Of a stretch of DNA of 64,000 nt, positions 55,024 to 63,932 are shown one piece after another. The translations under genes were made by a program, and so were the position numbers. The notes beneath the pieces are model-generated. The model ran no database searches. It was not told the origin of the DNA and worked only from the letters and a program-made list of their open reading frames with translations. The DNA lies in the NCBI RefSeq assembly GCF_014705615.1, contig NZ_JACXJA010000026.1:92811-156810 (forward strand), given 5' to 3'. This stretch comes from Paenibacillus oceani. Its GTDB lineage: Bacteria > Bacillota > Bacilli > Paenibacillales > NBRC-103111. Each line of letters begins with the position of its first letter. The stretch's first letter is position 1.

Positions 55024-56898
55024 ATGACAGAGGACCAGCACTTCACCGGTTCACAGCCGCAGGACGGGCTAGATGGAGAAGGCCGCACAAGGAACGAAGA
55101 AGGTTCGCGCACGATCAGCAGAAGGGCGCTGATCGCAGGTTTAGGGGCTGGCGGGATGCTAGCAGCCGGCAGCTTGTATCTCGGCAGCGTGTACGGCACG
55201 TCTGTTACCGAATCCGTATATGGAAGCGAAGGGGAATGCTGCGGCATGAAGCTGATGGGCCATTTTCGGGCCGGGGTCGAGATTGGCTCGGCTGAGCAAA
55301 TTTTGGAGTTCGCCGAAGCCGACGGCTGCCGGATCACCGGCTATCGCTGGACGGGGACGCTTCCTCATACGACCGTATCGGGCAGTCCATCCGGAGACGG
55401 CGGGATCGGAGAGGGCGCGTGGGCGGCCGTGTATGAGCGGGGCGTCGGCGAAGCGCTCGGCGACAGCGGAATTTACGAGTATGCCCGTGTAAAACCGGTG
55501 CCTCCGGCCGGCCAGATCGCCAACGAATCGGAAGTGATTATTCCTTACAGAGGCGCGCTGTACTGCTTGTTTAAGGGCAGCTATTCGCTGGCCGACCAGT
55601 CGTATATTTGCGTCGTCAGGCCGACGGGTGATAACGAGCTGAAGGTCGTGTCGCAGATCGAGCTTGGAGTCGGCGCCGATGCCCGGGCGATGACGATTCA
55701 TAACGACGACCTGTTCGTTTTTACCGGCGGCAAGATCAAGGTGTACCGGATTATCGACGCTTCGCTGCAGTTCAAGCTGGAATATACCCGCAAGTACAGC
55801 GGCTTCGTGCAGTCGTGCCGGATCATTAACGGACGCTTGTACGCCTGCAATTGGGGGGCGGGGAAGATCGACCGGTACGATCTGGTGAACGGCGTGCCGT
55901 CCCGCGAGACCCAATTCAGCGCAGGCGCTGCGGGCAACGCGTCGATCGTCTCGTACGGGTCGGTTCACTACCTGATCACGCATACGGATACGAACAATGT
56001 CACGAGGCTGGATATCGACCAGAACGGCGACGTATTCGCCCGGGGCGTCTATTCGTTCCCCGGGGTGGTCAAGCCGCGGTACGCCGCGATCTACAACGGC
56101 ATCATGACGCTCGGCGGGTACAGTACGCTGTATGCCAAAACGGTTGCGCTGGACATCTCCTCCGGAACGCCTGTGAAGATCGGCGAGTATCTCAATATGG
56201 CGACTCATGTGAGGGTTGGAGACTACCTGATCGGAACGTCTTACGACCAGACGTCGCCGCTGTACAGCGCCTATTATCACAAGCTGGTCAAGGTTTCCGT
56301 CAAGGACGGCTCGATTGAAGTGTTGTCCGACCGGGCGCTGCTTTATCCGCTGTTGTACCGCTCTACGGTGTTCGGGTTTTTGCTTGGCCGGGACGGGAAG
56401 CATCCGAGCGGACACGCGGCCGACAGCCAGCTCGGCCAGGAGATCGTCTGTTATTCGACGAGCGCGATCCCGAAAGGGATCGATCTCCCGCTGGATACGG
56501 ACGCTTACGCGCATCAGGACGGCATCCGGTATACGGGCGTGAAAAATATGGCGGCCGGCGGCGTGATCGCGAGGTTCCAAAGCTTTAGTCCGGCGAGGCT
56601 CGGCTGGCTGAGGCTAGATGTATCGTATACGATCGTAGACACTCAGAACGTCCCCGGCCAGACGGTAACGGCGCAAAGGGTGTATACCGCGTTCAAAGCG
56701 TCGAACGGTAGCTGGACGATGACTTTGCCGCGTGTGGACGTGGCGCAGGCGGGGGCGCTCGCAGTCTCGTTCGATTTCGTCGTATCCGGGCCGGATGCGT
56801 ATGTATCGTGCAGCGGAGCGCTGACCAACGCGCTGGTGACGCTGTCGCTCGATTATCATTTGACGGACAACAACATGGGGTCGTTTTATTTGGTGTAA
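55024..56898 (+). CDS. Tat-exported large protein with probable beta-propeller
   Basis: A 624-residue protein; ATG 55024 is chosen because GGGAGGAG precedes it (an in-frame ATG at 55006 lies inside that sequence). The twin-arginine signal TISRRALIAGLGAGGMLAAG follows a 35-residue acidic leader. The mature part starts with a Cys pair (GECCG). A tailspike-head-like segment (GYRWTGTLPHTTVSGSPSGD) precedes repeats such as DARAMTIHNDDLFVFTGGKI, QSCRIINGRLYACNWGAGKI and KPRYAAIYNGIMTLGGYSTL, suggesting a beta-propeller. The C-terminus is a beta-sandwich-like region. I recognise no enzyme motif. N-terminal design mirrors the protein at 51632. Confidence 0.75.
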   Translation: MTEDQHFTGSQPQDGLDGEGRTRNEEGSRTISRRALIAGLGAGGMLAAGSLYLGSVYGTSVTESVYGSEGECCGMKLMGHFRAGVEIGSAEQILEFAEADGCRITGYRWTGTLPHTTVSGSPSGDGGIGEGAWAAVYERGVGEALGDSGIYEYARVKPVPPAGQIANESEVIIPYRGALYCLFKGSYSLADQSYICVVRPTGDNELKVVSQIELGVGADARAMTIHNDDLFVFTGGKIKVYRIIDASLQFKLEYTRKYSGFVQSCRIINGRLYACNWGAGKIDRYDLVNGVPSRETQFSAGAAGNASIVSYGSVHYLITHTDTNNVTRLDIDQNGDVFARGVYSFPGVVKPRYAAIYNGIMTLGGYSTLYAKTVALDISSGTPVKIGEYLNMATHVRVGDYLIGTSYDQTSPLYSAYYHKLVKVSVKDGSIEVLSDRALLYPLLYRSTVFGFLLGRDGKHPSGHAADSQLGQEIVCYSTSAIPKGIDLPLDTDAYAHQDGIRYTGVKNMAAGGVIARFQSFSPARLGWLRLDVSYTIVDTQNVPGQTVTAQRVYTAFKASNGSWTMTLPRVDVAQAGALAVSFDFVVSGPDAYVSCSGALTNALVTLSLDYHLTDNNMGSFYLV

Positions 56899-56905
56899 AA
56901 GAGGA

Positions 56906-56939
56906 ACGGAACGCTTTGCCGGTGCAAAGCGTCCCGTTT
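56906..56939 (+). terminator. Terminator-like hairpin after the Tat protein gene
   Basis: ACGGAACGCTTTGC pairs with GCAAAGCGTCCCGT (one mismatch), followed by TTT. The stem is long and the T-run short. Confidence 0.7.
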
Positions 56940-57284
56940 GGCGTTCAGCGGGGGGCCGGGGTAGGCGGGGACAGAGGCGGAGGCGAGCCGGGGGCCGGGA
57001 CCGGAGCAGCAGCCGCAACTGAAAGCAGAGCCGGAGCTCGAACTGGTGTCGGAGCTGAAGCCGGAAGCCGGAAGGCCCCGGCTCCCCCACATCAACTTGC
57101 GGGTGGAGCTAGTGCAACGCTACGTAAAATTCCCAACAGTTGTACGAGCAGATTTTACCGAAGCGGCGAGTTTGCGCAGACGGGGCGATTGGATGTACTA
57201 GTCGGCATATAACAAGCGAGCAGTGGTCGTTTGGTAAAGAATACGGTTCAACCTTGTTCTGCTCTCCCTGCAAATGAAGATAGA
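56940..57284. other. Gap with a decayed Pro/Glu-rich frame
   Basis: After a TAG near 56961 one plus-strand frame is open to TAG 57199. It has no ATG start and reads as a Glu/Pro-rich segment (KAEPELELVSELKPEAGRP) then INLRVELVQRYVKFP. It may be the tail of a lost gene; I would not call a gene. Confidence 0.3.
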
Positions 57285-57475
57285 GAAACATTACTTCCGC
57301 TAATTCGTCGATCAAACTCTTTTATGGTCGTTAGCGGAAGTTTTATTTCCTCTATACAAAGGATTCCTCTGTATTTCAAGCAAGTTTCCATAAATAACGG
57401 AAATAATCGTTCCGCTCTCCACCTTTCTGTACGGTTTCAGGCACATTAGCGGAAGTCTTTCTTCCGCTAATCGCT
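57285..57475. repeat. AGCGGAAG/CTTCCGCT inverted repeat tract
   Basis: Contains ACTTCCGCTAATTCG, GTTAGCGGAAGTTTTATTTCC, AATAACGGAAATAATCGTTCC and the hairpin ATTAGCGGAAGTCTTTCTTCCGCTAAT. A similar tract lies at 58885-59100. The repeated words are short, irregularly spaced and inverted, unlike a CRISPR. Confidence 0.6.
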
Positions 57476-57630
57476 TCCCCCTGCACAACCCCTTGCTATC
57501 CTCATTCAGCGTGTAGGCGTAAATTCATTCGCCGCGCCGTATCAGGACACCGATCTCCGCTACCCATACGCTGGTAGATTTATCTATTGGTCTAATTTCG
57601 AGGTCTGGCACTAGCGTCCCGCCGCCCGGC

Positions 57631-58731
57631 TCAAGTCGCGTCTGCGGTCAGGAGGCTGATCTCCCCGATGATCCGGTCCCGGATCTCTTCGACCAGACGG
57701 AGATCGACGGCCGAACGATACAGCGCCGTCTGCTCATCCTGCAGCGTTTTGGCTTGCGCCAAATGTCCGATGGACTCTTTCATTTTCGCCGAATACCGGT
57801 CCTTGAAGCCGCTGATCGAAGCCGCGTACTTCTCGTCCGTTCCGGGCTTGATGCAATGTGCATACATATCGACGATGTCGTCGGTGTCGCGCTCGGGGAA
57901 ATATTCGTGAGGCGCGGTGCTGTCGAAAATCGCGAAGCCGAGCTCCCGCACGATGACCATATCAAGGCTATTCGGATCGAAGCCGCAGTGGTACACTTCG
58001 ACGTCGAATCCGCGTTCGGCTCCTGCGGCCGCAAGCTTCTTCAACATTGTAGATTTGCCGGAGCCGGGCCGGCCCTTGATGAAGTAGCGCTTCAGTCCCT
58101 CCGTCAGATTCGGGACGAAATCAACCGCGCCGCGCGGTGTAGCCGCTCCAAGGAAGCGGTGGTCCACCCGGCCCGATTTCCCCGGCCGGTTGTCGCCGAA
58201 CAATTGCCGGATATACCGGGTGGTCAACTGATCCGCCGCCTCGAAATCCATATTGGCAATATAGACGGCTTCCCAATCGTCATGGATGCGGAGCGCTTCG
58301 GCAAAGCCGGCGTAGGCGCGGGTGTGCGCAAAGGAGATTTGCTCGCTCAAGCTGTCGATTGCGGACTTACCCGACGCGAGACGGCCCTCGTCGAACGCAT
58401 CGTCCAGATTGACGTAGCGAACCTTGTCGGCCGGCAGTCTGGGATGGACGACGCGCGGCGGCATGCCGTTGACGACGCCGGTTTTTAGCGCCGGAATGAT
58501 GACCCCGTCCAAGGCGTCGTTGTCCGACGGCCGGTGGAGGAGCCAAATATCGAAGCCGCTCTCCGTCATCCGGGCGCCGACCTCGCGTATGATCGTCGAT
58601 TTCCCGGTCCCCGGTCCTCCTTGCAAAATGTACAGCCGCTCCAGTCCCTGGAGGGACGAATCGATCTGGTTCGCGAAGCCCCGGGCGGTGTTGCCGCCGG
58701 CGTAATAATGGGTAACGTGTCCGGTCGTCAT
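57631..58731 (-). CDS. Duplicated P-loop ATPase of unknown function (PRK06851-like)
   Basis: A 366-residue cytoplasmic protein; ATG 58731 follows AAAGGTGATGGAG. It has two P-loop domains: Walker A GGPGTGKST at ~38-46 and GRPGSGKST in the second half. Both halves carry a similar strand (FDIWLLHRPSDNDALDGVII; FDVEVYHCGFDPNSLDMVIV), so the protein arose by internal duplication. It matches the uncharacterised ATPase family I know as PRK06851. The role is unknown. It is monocistronic and isolated between two repeat tracts. Confidence 0.82.
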   Translation of the reverse strand: MTTGHVTHYYAGGNTARGFANQIDSSLQGLERLYILQGGPGTGKSTIIREVGARMTESGFDIWLLHRPSDNDALDGVIIPALKTGVVNGMPPRVVHPRLPADKVRYVNLDDAFDEGRLASGKSAIDSLSEQISFAHTRAYAGFAEALRIHDDWEAVYIANMDFEAADQLTTRYIRQLFGDNRPGKSGRVDHRFLGAATPRGAVDFVPNLTEGLKRYFIKGRPGSGKSTMLKKLAAAGAERGFDVEVYHCGFDPNSLDMVIVRELGFAIFDSTAPHEYFPERDTDDIVDMYAHCIKPGTDEKYAASISGFKDRYSAKMKESIGHLAQAKTLQDEQTALYRSAVDLRLVEEIRDRIIGEISLLTADAT

Positions 58732-58884
58732 AGTTCTCCATCACCTTTCTAGGCTAATGTCAGGGTGCATGGTATATGGTATTGCTTTCGGCTTGTAAAG
58801 GTGCGGCGGATTGGAACAATAACGGGAAAGGGAGCACAGCGCCGCTTCACCTCCAGATTTCACCTTAAGGATTCACAAAACAAA

Positions 58885-59100
58885 GGCGCAGAGGAAGAAA
58901 AACTTCCTTTATTCCGGAATCGGCACTGCATTTCCGGCTGTGAAGAAGGAACGTTTCCATTATTTCGGCGGTTGGAGGCTGATCTGCCTTATTTGACCCA
59001 ATTAGCGGAAATAGTTTTTCCGGTTTGCCGGCTTTTTCAGTCTGTTACCCGGTTAAGCGGAAGTTTTACTTCCGTTTCCCTGCACATAGGGGAGTCGGAT
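58885..59100. repeat. AGCGGAAG/CTTCC repeat tract, second copy
   Basis: Contains GAAAAACTTCCTTTATTCCGG, CGTTTCCATTATTTCGG, AATTAGCGGAAATAGTTTTTCC and TAAGCGGAAGTTTTACTTCCG. It is related in content and spacing to 57285-57475 and lies on the other side of the P-loop ATPase gene. Confidence 0.6.
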
Positions 59101-59261
59101 GGTTATAAGCAGGAAAACGCACTCCTCCAAAAGACGCTGAAACGTATTGTATCCCCTCCTCTTCCGAACGGTGCTGAAACGGATCGTCGACCCTTTAATT
59201 TCCTCTTCTTCCGGTCTGCCGCAGCACGTAAAAAAAATCTATTTTCGCACTCCAATAATTG

Positions 59262-59290
59262 TTGACAATATTACTTTGCGACAATACACT
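59262..59290 (+). promoter_or_regulatory. Sigma-A type promoter upstream of the SBP gene
   Basis: Perfect -35 TTGACA (59262), 17-nt spacer, -10 TACACT (59285). It is about 420 nt ahead of the SBP start codon at 59709, so if used it implies a long leader. Confidence 0.5.
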
Positions 59291-59614
59291 GAAGGTGGAT
59301 TCACGCGAGGAGCAGATCAAGTAAATGACGCAGGGGCACACTTTGCCGCGTCAGGATGGAGCGTGCCCGGAAGAAGATCGATTAGGGACGCACGGACCCG
59401 CAATAAAGTATAGCTCGATGCAAAGTACAGCTCCATACAAAAGTATAGAAACGAGTGTACGGCCCGATCGGACAGTTCCGGTTTTACGATCTCCATGCGC
59501 AGGCTGGGGCGAACAGATTCCTTGGATCACAATACTCAGGGGAGGGGTTACGTCACGAAGTTACGGCAAGGACAACGTCAGAAGTGCAGAAAAGTCAAGG
59601 ACTGGACCGCTAAT

Positions 59615-59628
59615 ATAAAGCGCTTACA
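59615..59628. promoter_or_regulatory. Catabolite responsive element (cre)-like site
   Basis: ATAAAGCGCTTACA matches 11 or so of the 14 positions of the CcpA cre consensus TGAAANCGNTTNCA. It is 80 nt ahead of the SBP start codon and suggests repression by preferred sugars. Confidence 0.55.
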
Positions 59629-59708
59629 TTTGTCTGTATAACTCGATATCTCTAACAACATTCCAGTTTTTGTCTGGCAGTCATCTATTAGGATGGAGGG
59701 AATCGAAA

Positions 59709-61058
59709 ATGACAAATCCAAACAGACCTAGATATTGGACGAATCCTGCGTTGCCGCTGCTTCTCGTCTCGCTGCTTCTGAGCGTCGCCGCATGCGGAGG
59801 CCGGGAAGAGCCTGCCGCATCGGACCCGGGCAAAGCGGATCAGACGCCGGCCGTCTCCAAGCCGGAACCGGTGGAACTGACGATGTTTTATCCGTGGAGC
59901 GGGTATCCGAGGGAAAAATTTATGGAGGATGCGGGCAACAGCATCGTCAAAAAATATCCGCACATCTCGATCAACTATGTTCAGAACGAGAAGGGGAGCT
60001 CCTACGAGTCGTTAATCGCAGGCGGGCTGAAGCCGGACCTGATCATGACGACAGACTCCTCCTTCGCGGCCGTCAAGGCGGTCGGTTGGGACGGGGATAT
60101 TACGGAGTTGGCTGCCAAGAACAAATATAATTTCGATGCGATCAATCCGGGCGTGATGCAGGGGCTGCAAGCGGTCGATCCGGGGAAAATAGCCGGTCTC
60201 CCGTCACACGTCAACTCGCTCGCGTTATTTTACAACAAAGACTTGTTCGACAAGTTCGGCGTTCCTTATTTGACCGACGGCATGACTTGGGACCAAGTGT
60301 ACGAAGTGGCGAAAAAGCTTACGCGCCTGGAGGCGGGAACGATCTACCGCGGCTTCGGCATCCGGACGGGCAACTTTATCGGGATGAATCAGTTGTCGCT
60401 TCCCGTCGTCGACAAGTCCAATAAAGCAGTCTTTGACACCGATCCGTGGAAAAATTACATCTCCAACTTCGTCCGGTTTTATCAGGTTCCGGGATATGAA
60501 GCTACGGAGGAAGTAGTATCGGGGGCCAAGGCCTACGACATGTTCATCAAAGACCAGACGCTGGCGATGCTCGTACAGATGCAGTCCGATTATCCTCGGG
60601 AAAGCCTCGGCGTGAAAATGAACTGGGACGTCGTTTCTTATCCGACGCTTGCGGCGAATCCCGGCGCAGGGCCGCAGCCGAACATCGTCTTTTATGTCAT
60701 CCCGAAAACAAGCGGCAAGAGGGACGCCGCCTTTCTCGCGCTTGCGGCGATTCTCGAGGGAGAGCACCAGCGGTCGTTTGTGAAGACGGGTCTCGGAAGC
60801 GTATTGAAGCAAAATCCGGCAGCATCCGCAGGCACGGAAGTTGTGCCCGATCTCAAAGGCAGAAACGCGAAATCGCTCTTCCCTGCCAAATACGCCAATC
60901 TGGTTGAGCCGAACAAGTACCTGGGCGTTGCACAGGGTGGAGTGTATCAAGCTTTCCTGTCGGCTATTCTGGGCAAGGACGATTTGAATACCGCGCTCCG
61001 CGTAGCGCAGGAGAATGCGAATAAAGCGATTGAAGCGCAGCTGGCGACCCAAAAATAA
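59709..61058 (+). CDS. Family 1 extracellular solute-binding lipoprotein
   Basis: A 449-residue SBP; ATG 59709 follows GGAGGG. Signal peptide LPLLLVSLLLSVAAC with lipobox VAAC. Body motifs ELTMFYPWSGYPREKFMEDA, NSLALFYNKDLFDKFGVPYL and DGMTWDQVYEVAKKLTRLEA place it as a close paralog of the SBPs at 53626 and 1970. Permeases are absent. It is followed by a GH51 gene (217 nt gap with a strong hairpin), so it likely binds an arabino-oligosaccharide or related sugar. A cre-like site lies upstream. Confidence 0.92.
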   Translation: MTNPNRPRYWTNPALPLLLVSLLLSVAACGGREEPAASDPGKADQTPAVSKPEPVELTMFYPWSGYPREKFMEDAGNSIVKKYPHISINYVQNEKGSSYESLIAGGLKPDLIMTTDSSFAAVKAVGWDGDITELAAKNKYNFDAINPGVMQGLQAVDPGKIAGLPSHVNSLALFYNKDLFDKFGVPYLTDGMTWDQVYEVAKKLTRLEAGTIYRGFGIRTGNFIGMNQLSLPVVDKSNKAVFDTDPWKNYISNFVRFYQVPGYEATEEVVSGAKAYDMFIKDQTLAMLVQMQSDYPRESLGVKMNWDVVSYPTLAANPGAGPQPNIVFYVIPKTSGKRDAAFLALAAILEGEHQRSFVKTGLGSVLKQNPAASAGTEVVPDLKGRNAKSLFPAKYANLVEPNKYLGVAQGGVYQAFLSAILGKDDLNTALRVAQENANKAIEAQLATQK

Positions 61059-61130
61059 CGGGCGGCTTCGCAAAGTGCCGGGCTTAGAGCGGCTGGAACG
61101 AAGCAGCGTGCGGACGAAAGCGGACTCTAC

Positions 61131-61165
61131 GTCAGCCGGACACCCGGCGGTGGTGTCCGGCTGAC
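61131..61165 (+). other. Perfect intercistronic stem-loop
   Basis: GTCAGCCGGACACC pairs perfectly over 14 bp with GGTGTCCGGCTGAC around CGGCGGT. There is no T-run. The location between an SBP gene and an enzyme gene suggests 3'-end protection of the SBP message and partial read-through, as known for malE-type genes. Confidence 0.7.
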
Positions 61166-61275
61166 GATTCGAGGGACACAGCGTGCCAATCCGGCTTCCT
61201 TCGAAACGTACCGGCTCGTATTGGCCGGAGCGAGTTCTAAAGTACCGGAATTCGGGATAAGGAGCTGCACAAACG

Positions 61276-63207
61276 ATGATTTTCGCGATTGAGGTCAATG
61301 GGGAGGAACGAAACGGTCCGGTTGTGCCGGCGTCCGTCCTCGGAACGAACCTGGAGGTAGGGAAATTCACGGACGGCCTGCTGCTGTCGGACCGACTGGA
61401 CAATCCGAAATTTTTCGGCCCCGAGGGGGCGGACGGCCTGGCGCCCGGCTGGCAACCGCGGGGCAATCATTATGCCGGCGTCCAGTACCGGCTCGTACCG
61501 GGGCTGGGCATGAACGGCGGGGACGCGCAGACGATTTTGGTGTATGCGGGCCGCGCCAGCGGAGCGATGCTGCAGACCGGCCGGAGAGTGAAGGCCGGGG
61601 AACGGCTCGTCGCGGAGGTATGGGCGATGGCGAAGCATCAGCCCTTCGGGCTGGAGCTGTCGCTGAGGCCGCTTCCGGTCCGCGACCCGGATTATGGCAC
61701 AGCCCGGGTCACCGTGGATACGGCTTATTGGAAAAAGTACACGGCTGAATTCGAGTGCCCCGCGGACGATCCGGAAGCCGTATTCGTCGTATCGGTCGAC
61801 GGTCCCGGCTTCGCCTGCTTCGACCAGATTCATCTTCGTCCGGCAGGGCAGCCGGCGGTTCACGCGGAGCTGATGGAGACGATCGAATCGATGCGTCTGC
61901 CGGTGCTGCGTTTTCCCGGAGGCTGCACGTCGACGGCGTATCACTGGCGGCTCGGAACCGGCCCGGCTCACCTGCGCCCCGTCTGCCACGATCCTGTTAA
62001 TAAAAGCCGGCTGGAGTATGAGTTCGGCACCGGCGAATATTTGGACATGTGCGTAGCGCAGGGCATACAGCCGTTTATAACGGTGAATATCGGCACGGGC
62101 ACGCCGGAGGAAGCGGGAGAGTGGGCCGGCTATTGCAAGGACTGGTACAGCCGGCGCGGGATGGAGCTTCCGGACCTATATTTTCAGATGGGCAACGAGC
62201 AGTATGGCCGGTGGGAGCTGTCGCATATGGATGCGTCCATGTATGTCCGGGCTCTGCGCGATTTCGTCCCCCGGGTGCGCGAAGGTTACCCGAAGGCGGT
62301 TATCGTGGCGCTGGGCGAGCCGACGTCCGTCGGCGTGTGGCAGCCCGATTCCGGTTGGCGGGAAACGCTGCTGAAGGATGGCCGCGACTTGTTCGACGTC
62401 GTCTCGATTAACCGGTACAAAGGCCAGAAATTCGCCGATCCGCAGCGGCAGCTAGACAATGCGGCGGACAGCGTGGAGAAAATAACGGACGACCTGCGGA
62501 CCTTAATCCGGGATTGCCGGGAGGCAGGCTCGCAGGCGAAGGTTGCGCTGACGGAATGGAACTATTGGATGTCCGCCTCCCACTGGGACGGGCGGGGATT
62601 TTACGAACCGGACGACGTAAGCCACGGCCTGTTTTACTCGGGCATGATTCATGCGCTGGCGCGCCTGGCACCCGATCTGGCCGTTGCGAACTACTATCAT
62701 TTGCTTAATGTGATGGGCATGATCCGCTGCGACCACGGCGATGTGTCCGCAACGTCGATCGCCGCGCTGTACCGGCTGTACCGCCCGGTTTTCCCGGGCG
62801 AGTGTCTTCCGCTTTCCGTAAAGCCGCTTGCGCAAGCCGGGGAAGGTGGGGGCCGCGAAGGGGGTGGAGTCCTGGACGGTGACGCAAGTCGGGCCGAAGT
62901 CCGGTTGGTGAGCGTGAGCGTGGAAAGCCAAGGGGAAAGCGCATCCGCAGCGGAAGAGGGAGCCGGAAGACAGCTGGACGCCTTTGCGATGCGAAGCGGC
63001 GGCTCGGTATGGCTGTTTGTAAGCAACCGCTCCGTAATCCGCCCGGCTCAAGCGGCAATCCGGATGGACTCGTCCCGCTGGCGTTCCGCTGTGCTGATGA
63101 CAGCGGCTAACGAGCGATCGTCTCTCACGGAGTCGATGGCACAGACCGCAACAGAGACGATCGAACTGCCGCCTTTATCTCTGATCCGCATCGAGTATGA
63201 GGGGTAA
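61276..63207 (+). CDS. GH51-family alpha-L-arabinofuranosidase
   Basis: A 643-residue enzyme with no signal peptide, so cytoplasmic; ATG 61276 follows AAGGAGC. A beta-sandwich region (EVNGEERNGPVVPASVLGTN) flanks a TIM-barrel. GH51 landmarks: PVLRFPGGCTSTAYHWR, general acid/base Glu in FQMGNEQYGRW, nucleophile Glu in VALTEWNYWMSA. The product should release terminal arabinose (or a related furanoside) from imported oligosaccharides. A ~45-residue Gly/Glu/Ser-rich insertion (QAGEGGGREGGGVLDG...) breaks the C-terminal beta-domain and is unusual. Confidence 0.9.
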   Translation: MIFAIEVNGEERNGPVVPASVLGTNLEVGKFTDGLLLSDRLDNPKFFGPEGADGLAPGWQPRGNHYAGVQYRLVPGLGMNGGDAQTILVYAGRASGAMLQTGRRVKAGERLVAEVWAMAKHQPFGLELSLRPLPVRDPDYGTARVTVDTAYWKKYTAEFECPADDPEAVFVVSVDGPGFACFDQIHLRPAGQPAVHAELMETIESMRLPVLRFPGGCTSTAYHWRLGTGPAHLRPVCHDPVNKSRLEYEFGTGEYLDMCVAQGIQPFITVNIGTGTPEEAGEWAGYCKDWYSRRGMELPDLYFQMGNEQYGRWELSHMDASMYVRALRDFVPRVREGYPKAVIVALGEPTSVGVWQPDSGWRETLLKDGRDLFDVVSINRYKGQKFADPQRQLDNAADSVEKITDDLRTLIRDCREAGSQAKVALTEWNYWMSASHWDGRGFYEPDDVSHGLFYSGMIHALARLAPDLAVANYYHLLNVMGMIRCDHGDVSATSIAALYRLYRPVFPGECLPLSVKPLAQAGEGGGREGGGVLDGDASRAEVRLVSVSVESQGESASAAEEGAGRQLDAFAMRSGGSVWLFVSNRSVIRPAQAAIRMDSSRWRSAVLMTAANERSSLTESMAQTATETIELPPLSLIRIEYEG

Positions 63208-63764
63208 CGGCCCACGAAGTGGATAATTACGTTGAGGGAAGCCCTGCAAGCTCCGGCGATAGCCAGGAGATCGCTTCCATTGTCGGCGACTGGCTGACGG
63301 ACAGTTTGGTTTAGGCGCGACTATAGATCAGGGGGCGGGCTACGAATTTTTTTGCAATAGATTGAGTTCGACTTGGAACAGGTTATTCTCGGGAAAAAGG
63401 ACCCCAGACTCCACTTGTAGTGGAATTTGAGGTCCTTTCGTTTCAAAAGCAGCCCATTCCTGCCGGATGTTTCGTACTTTGCCCGAGACGACCGACTTGA
63501 ACCGGAGGGTTTTGCGGGGATGCAGCGAATCCGTTCGACCGCGTGGGCGTACCTTGCTGCTGATGCACGCTGCGGCTCCCACCGGCAACATTCCTGCCTA
63601 CGCGCAGGTTTTTGGCCTGCGGAGCAGGTAAGGTGGATGGAGCGCTTTCCTGCACAGCCACAGGAATCGAAGCCGGTTGGCGTTGGTTTGGCTTATTTTG
63701 AGCAAGATCCCTGCGTTTAAGCAAGAGAGCTTGGTTCACTTTTTATCTATTTTCAGGAGGATTC
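63208..63764. other. Intergenic region; convergent terminator near 63394-63438
   Basis: Open frames on both strands here (for example 63427-63720) lack RBSs and known motifs; I reject them. The only clear element is a hairpin at 63394-63438: AAAGGACCCC with GAGGTCCTTT plus inner CCACT/AGTGG, T-run best on the minus strand. Confidence 0.5.
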
Positions 63765-63932
63765 ATGCATCCGCTGGGGAGGGCAATTTGTCATTCCGTT
63801 ATCCCGTTACTTTGCGGATGTTATGATGATTCAAAATCGGGCCAAAACCTATTTGAACGAGTAACAGCAGCCGGATTATCAGACAAAGCCTGTTCGCGAG
63901 GTTATCTGCAAACTCACATTCCGCACCCCTAG
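63765..63932 (+). CDS. Small ORF (55 residues) with strong RBS, possible decayed lipoprotein
   Basis: ATG 63765 follows TCAGGAGGATTC, an excellent RBS. The peptide begins HPLGRAICHSVIPLLCGCYD, with a lipobox-like LCGC after a short hydrophobic run, then DSKSGQN, and stops at TAG 63932. The N-terminal hydrophobic segment is too short and polar for a normal signal. It may be the frame-shifted or truncated head of a lipoprotein continuing past the window. Confidence 0.4.
   Translation: MHPLGRAICHSVIPLLCGCYDDSKSGQNLFERVTAAGLSDKACSRGYLQTHIPHP

Noticed and set aside
55159..56580. A 473-codon frame antisense to the second Tat protein gene
   Set aside because: Mirror reading of GC-rich coding DNA; the plus strand has RBS, Tat signal and coherent domains.
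57285..59100. Possible CRISPR array from repeated AGCGGAAG/CTTCCGCT words
   Set aside because: Repeats are short, unequal, inverted and irregularly spaced, with no spacers of uniform length and no cas genes.
63427..63739. Overlapping ~97-codon open frames on both strands
   Set aside because: Neither has an RBS or recognisable motif; composition is low-complexity.
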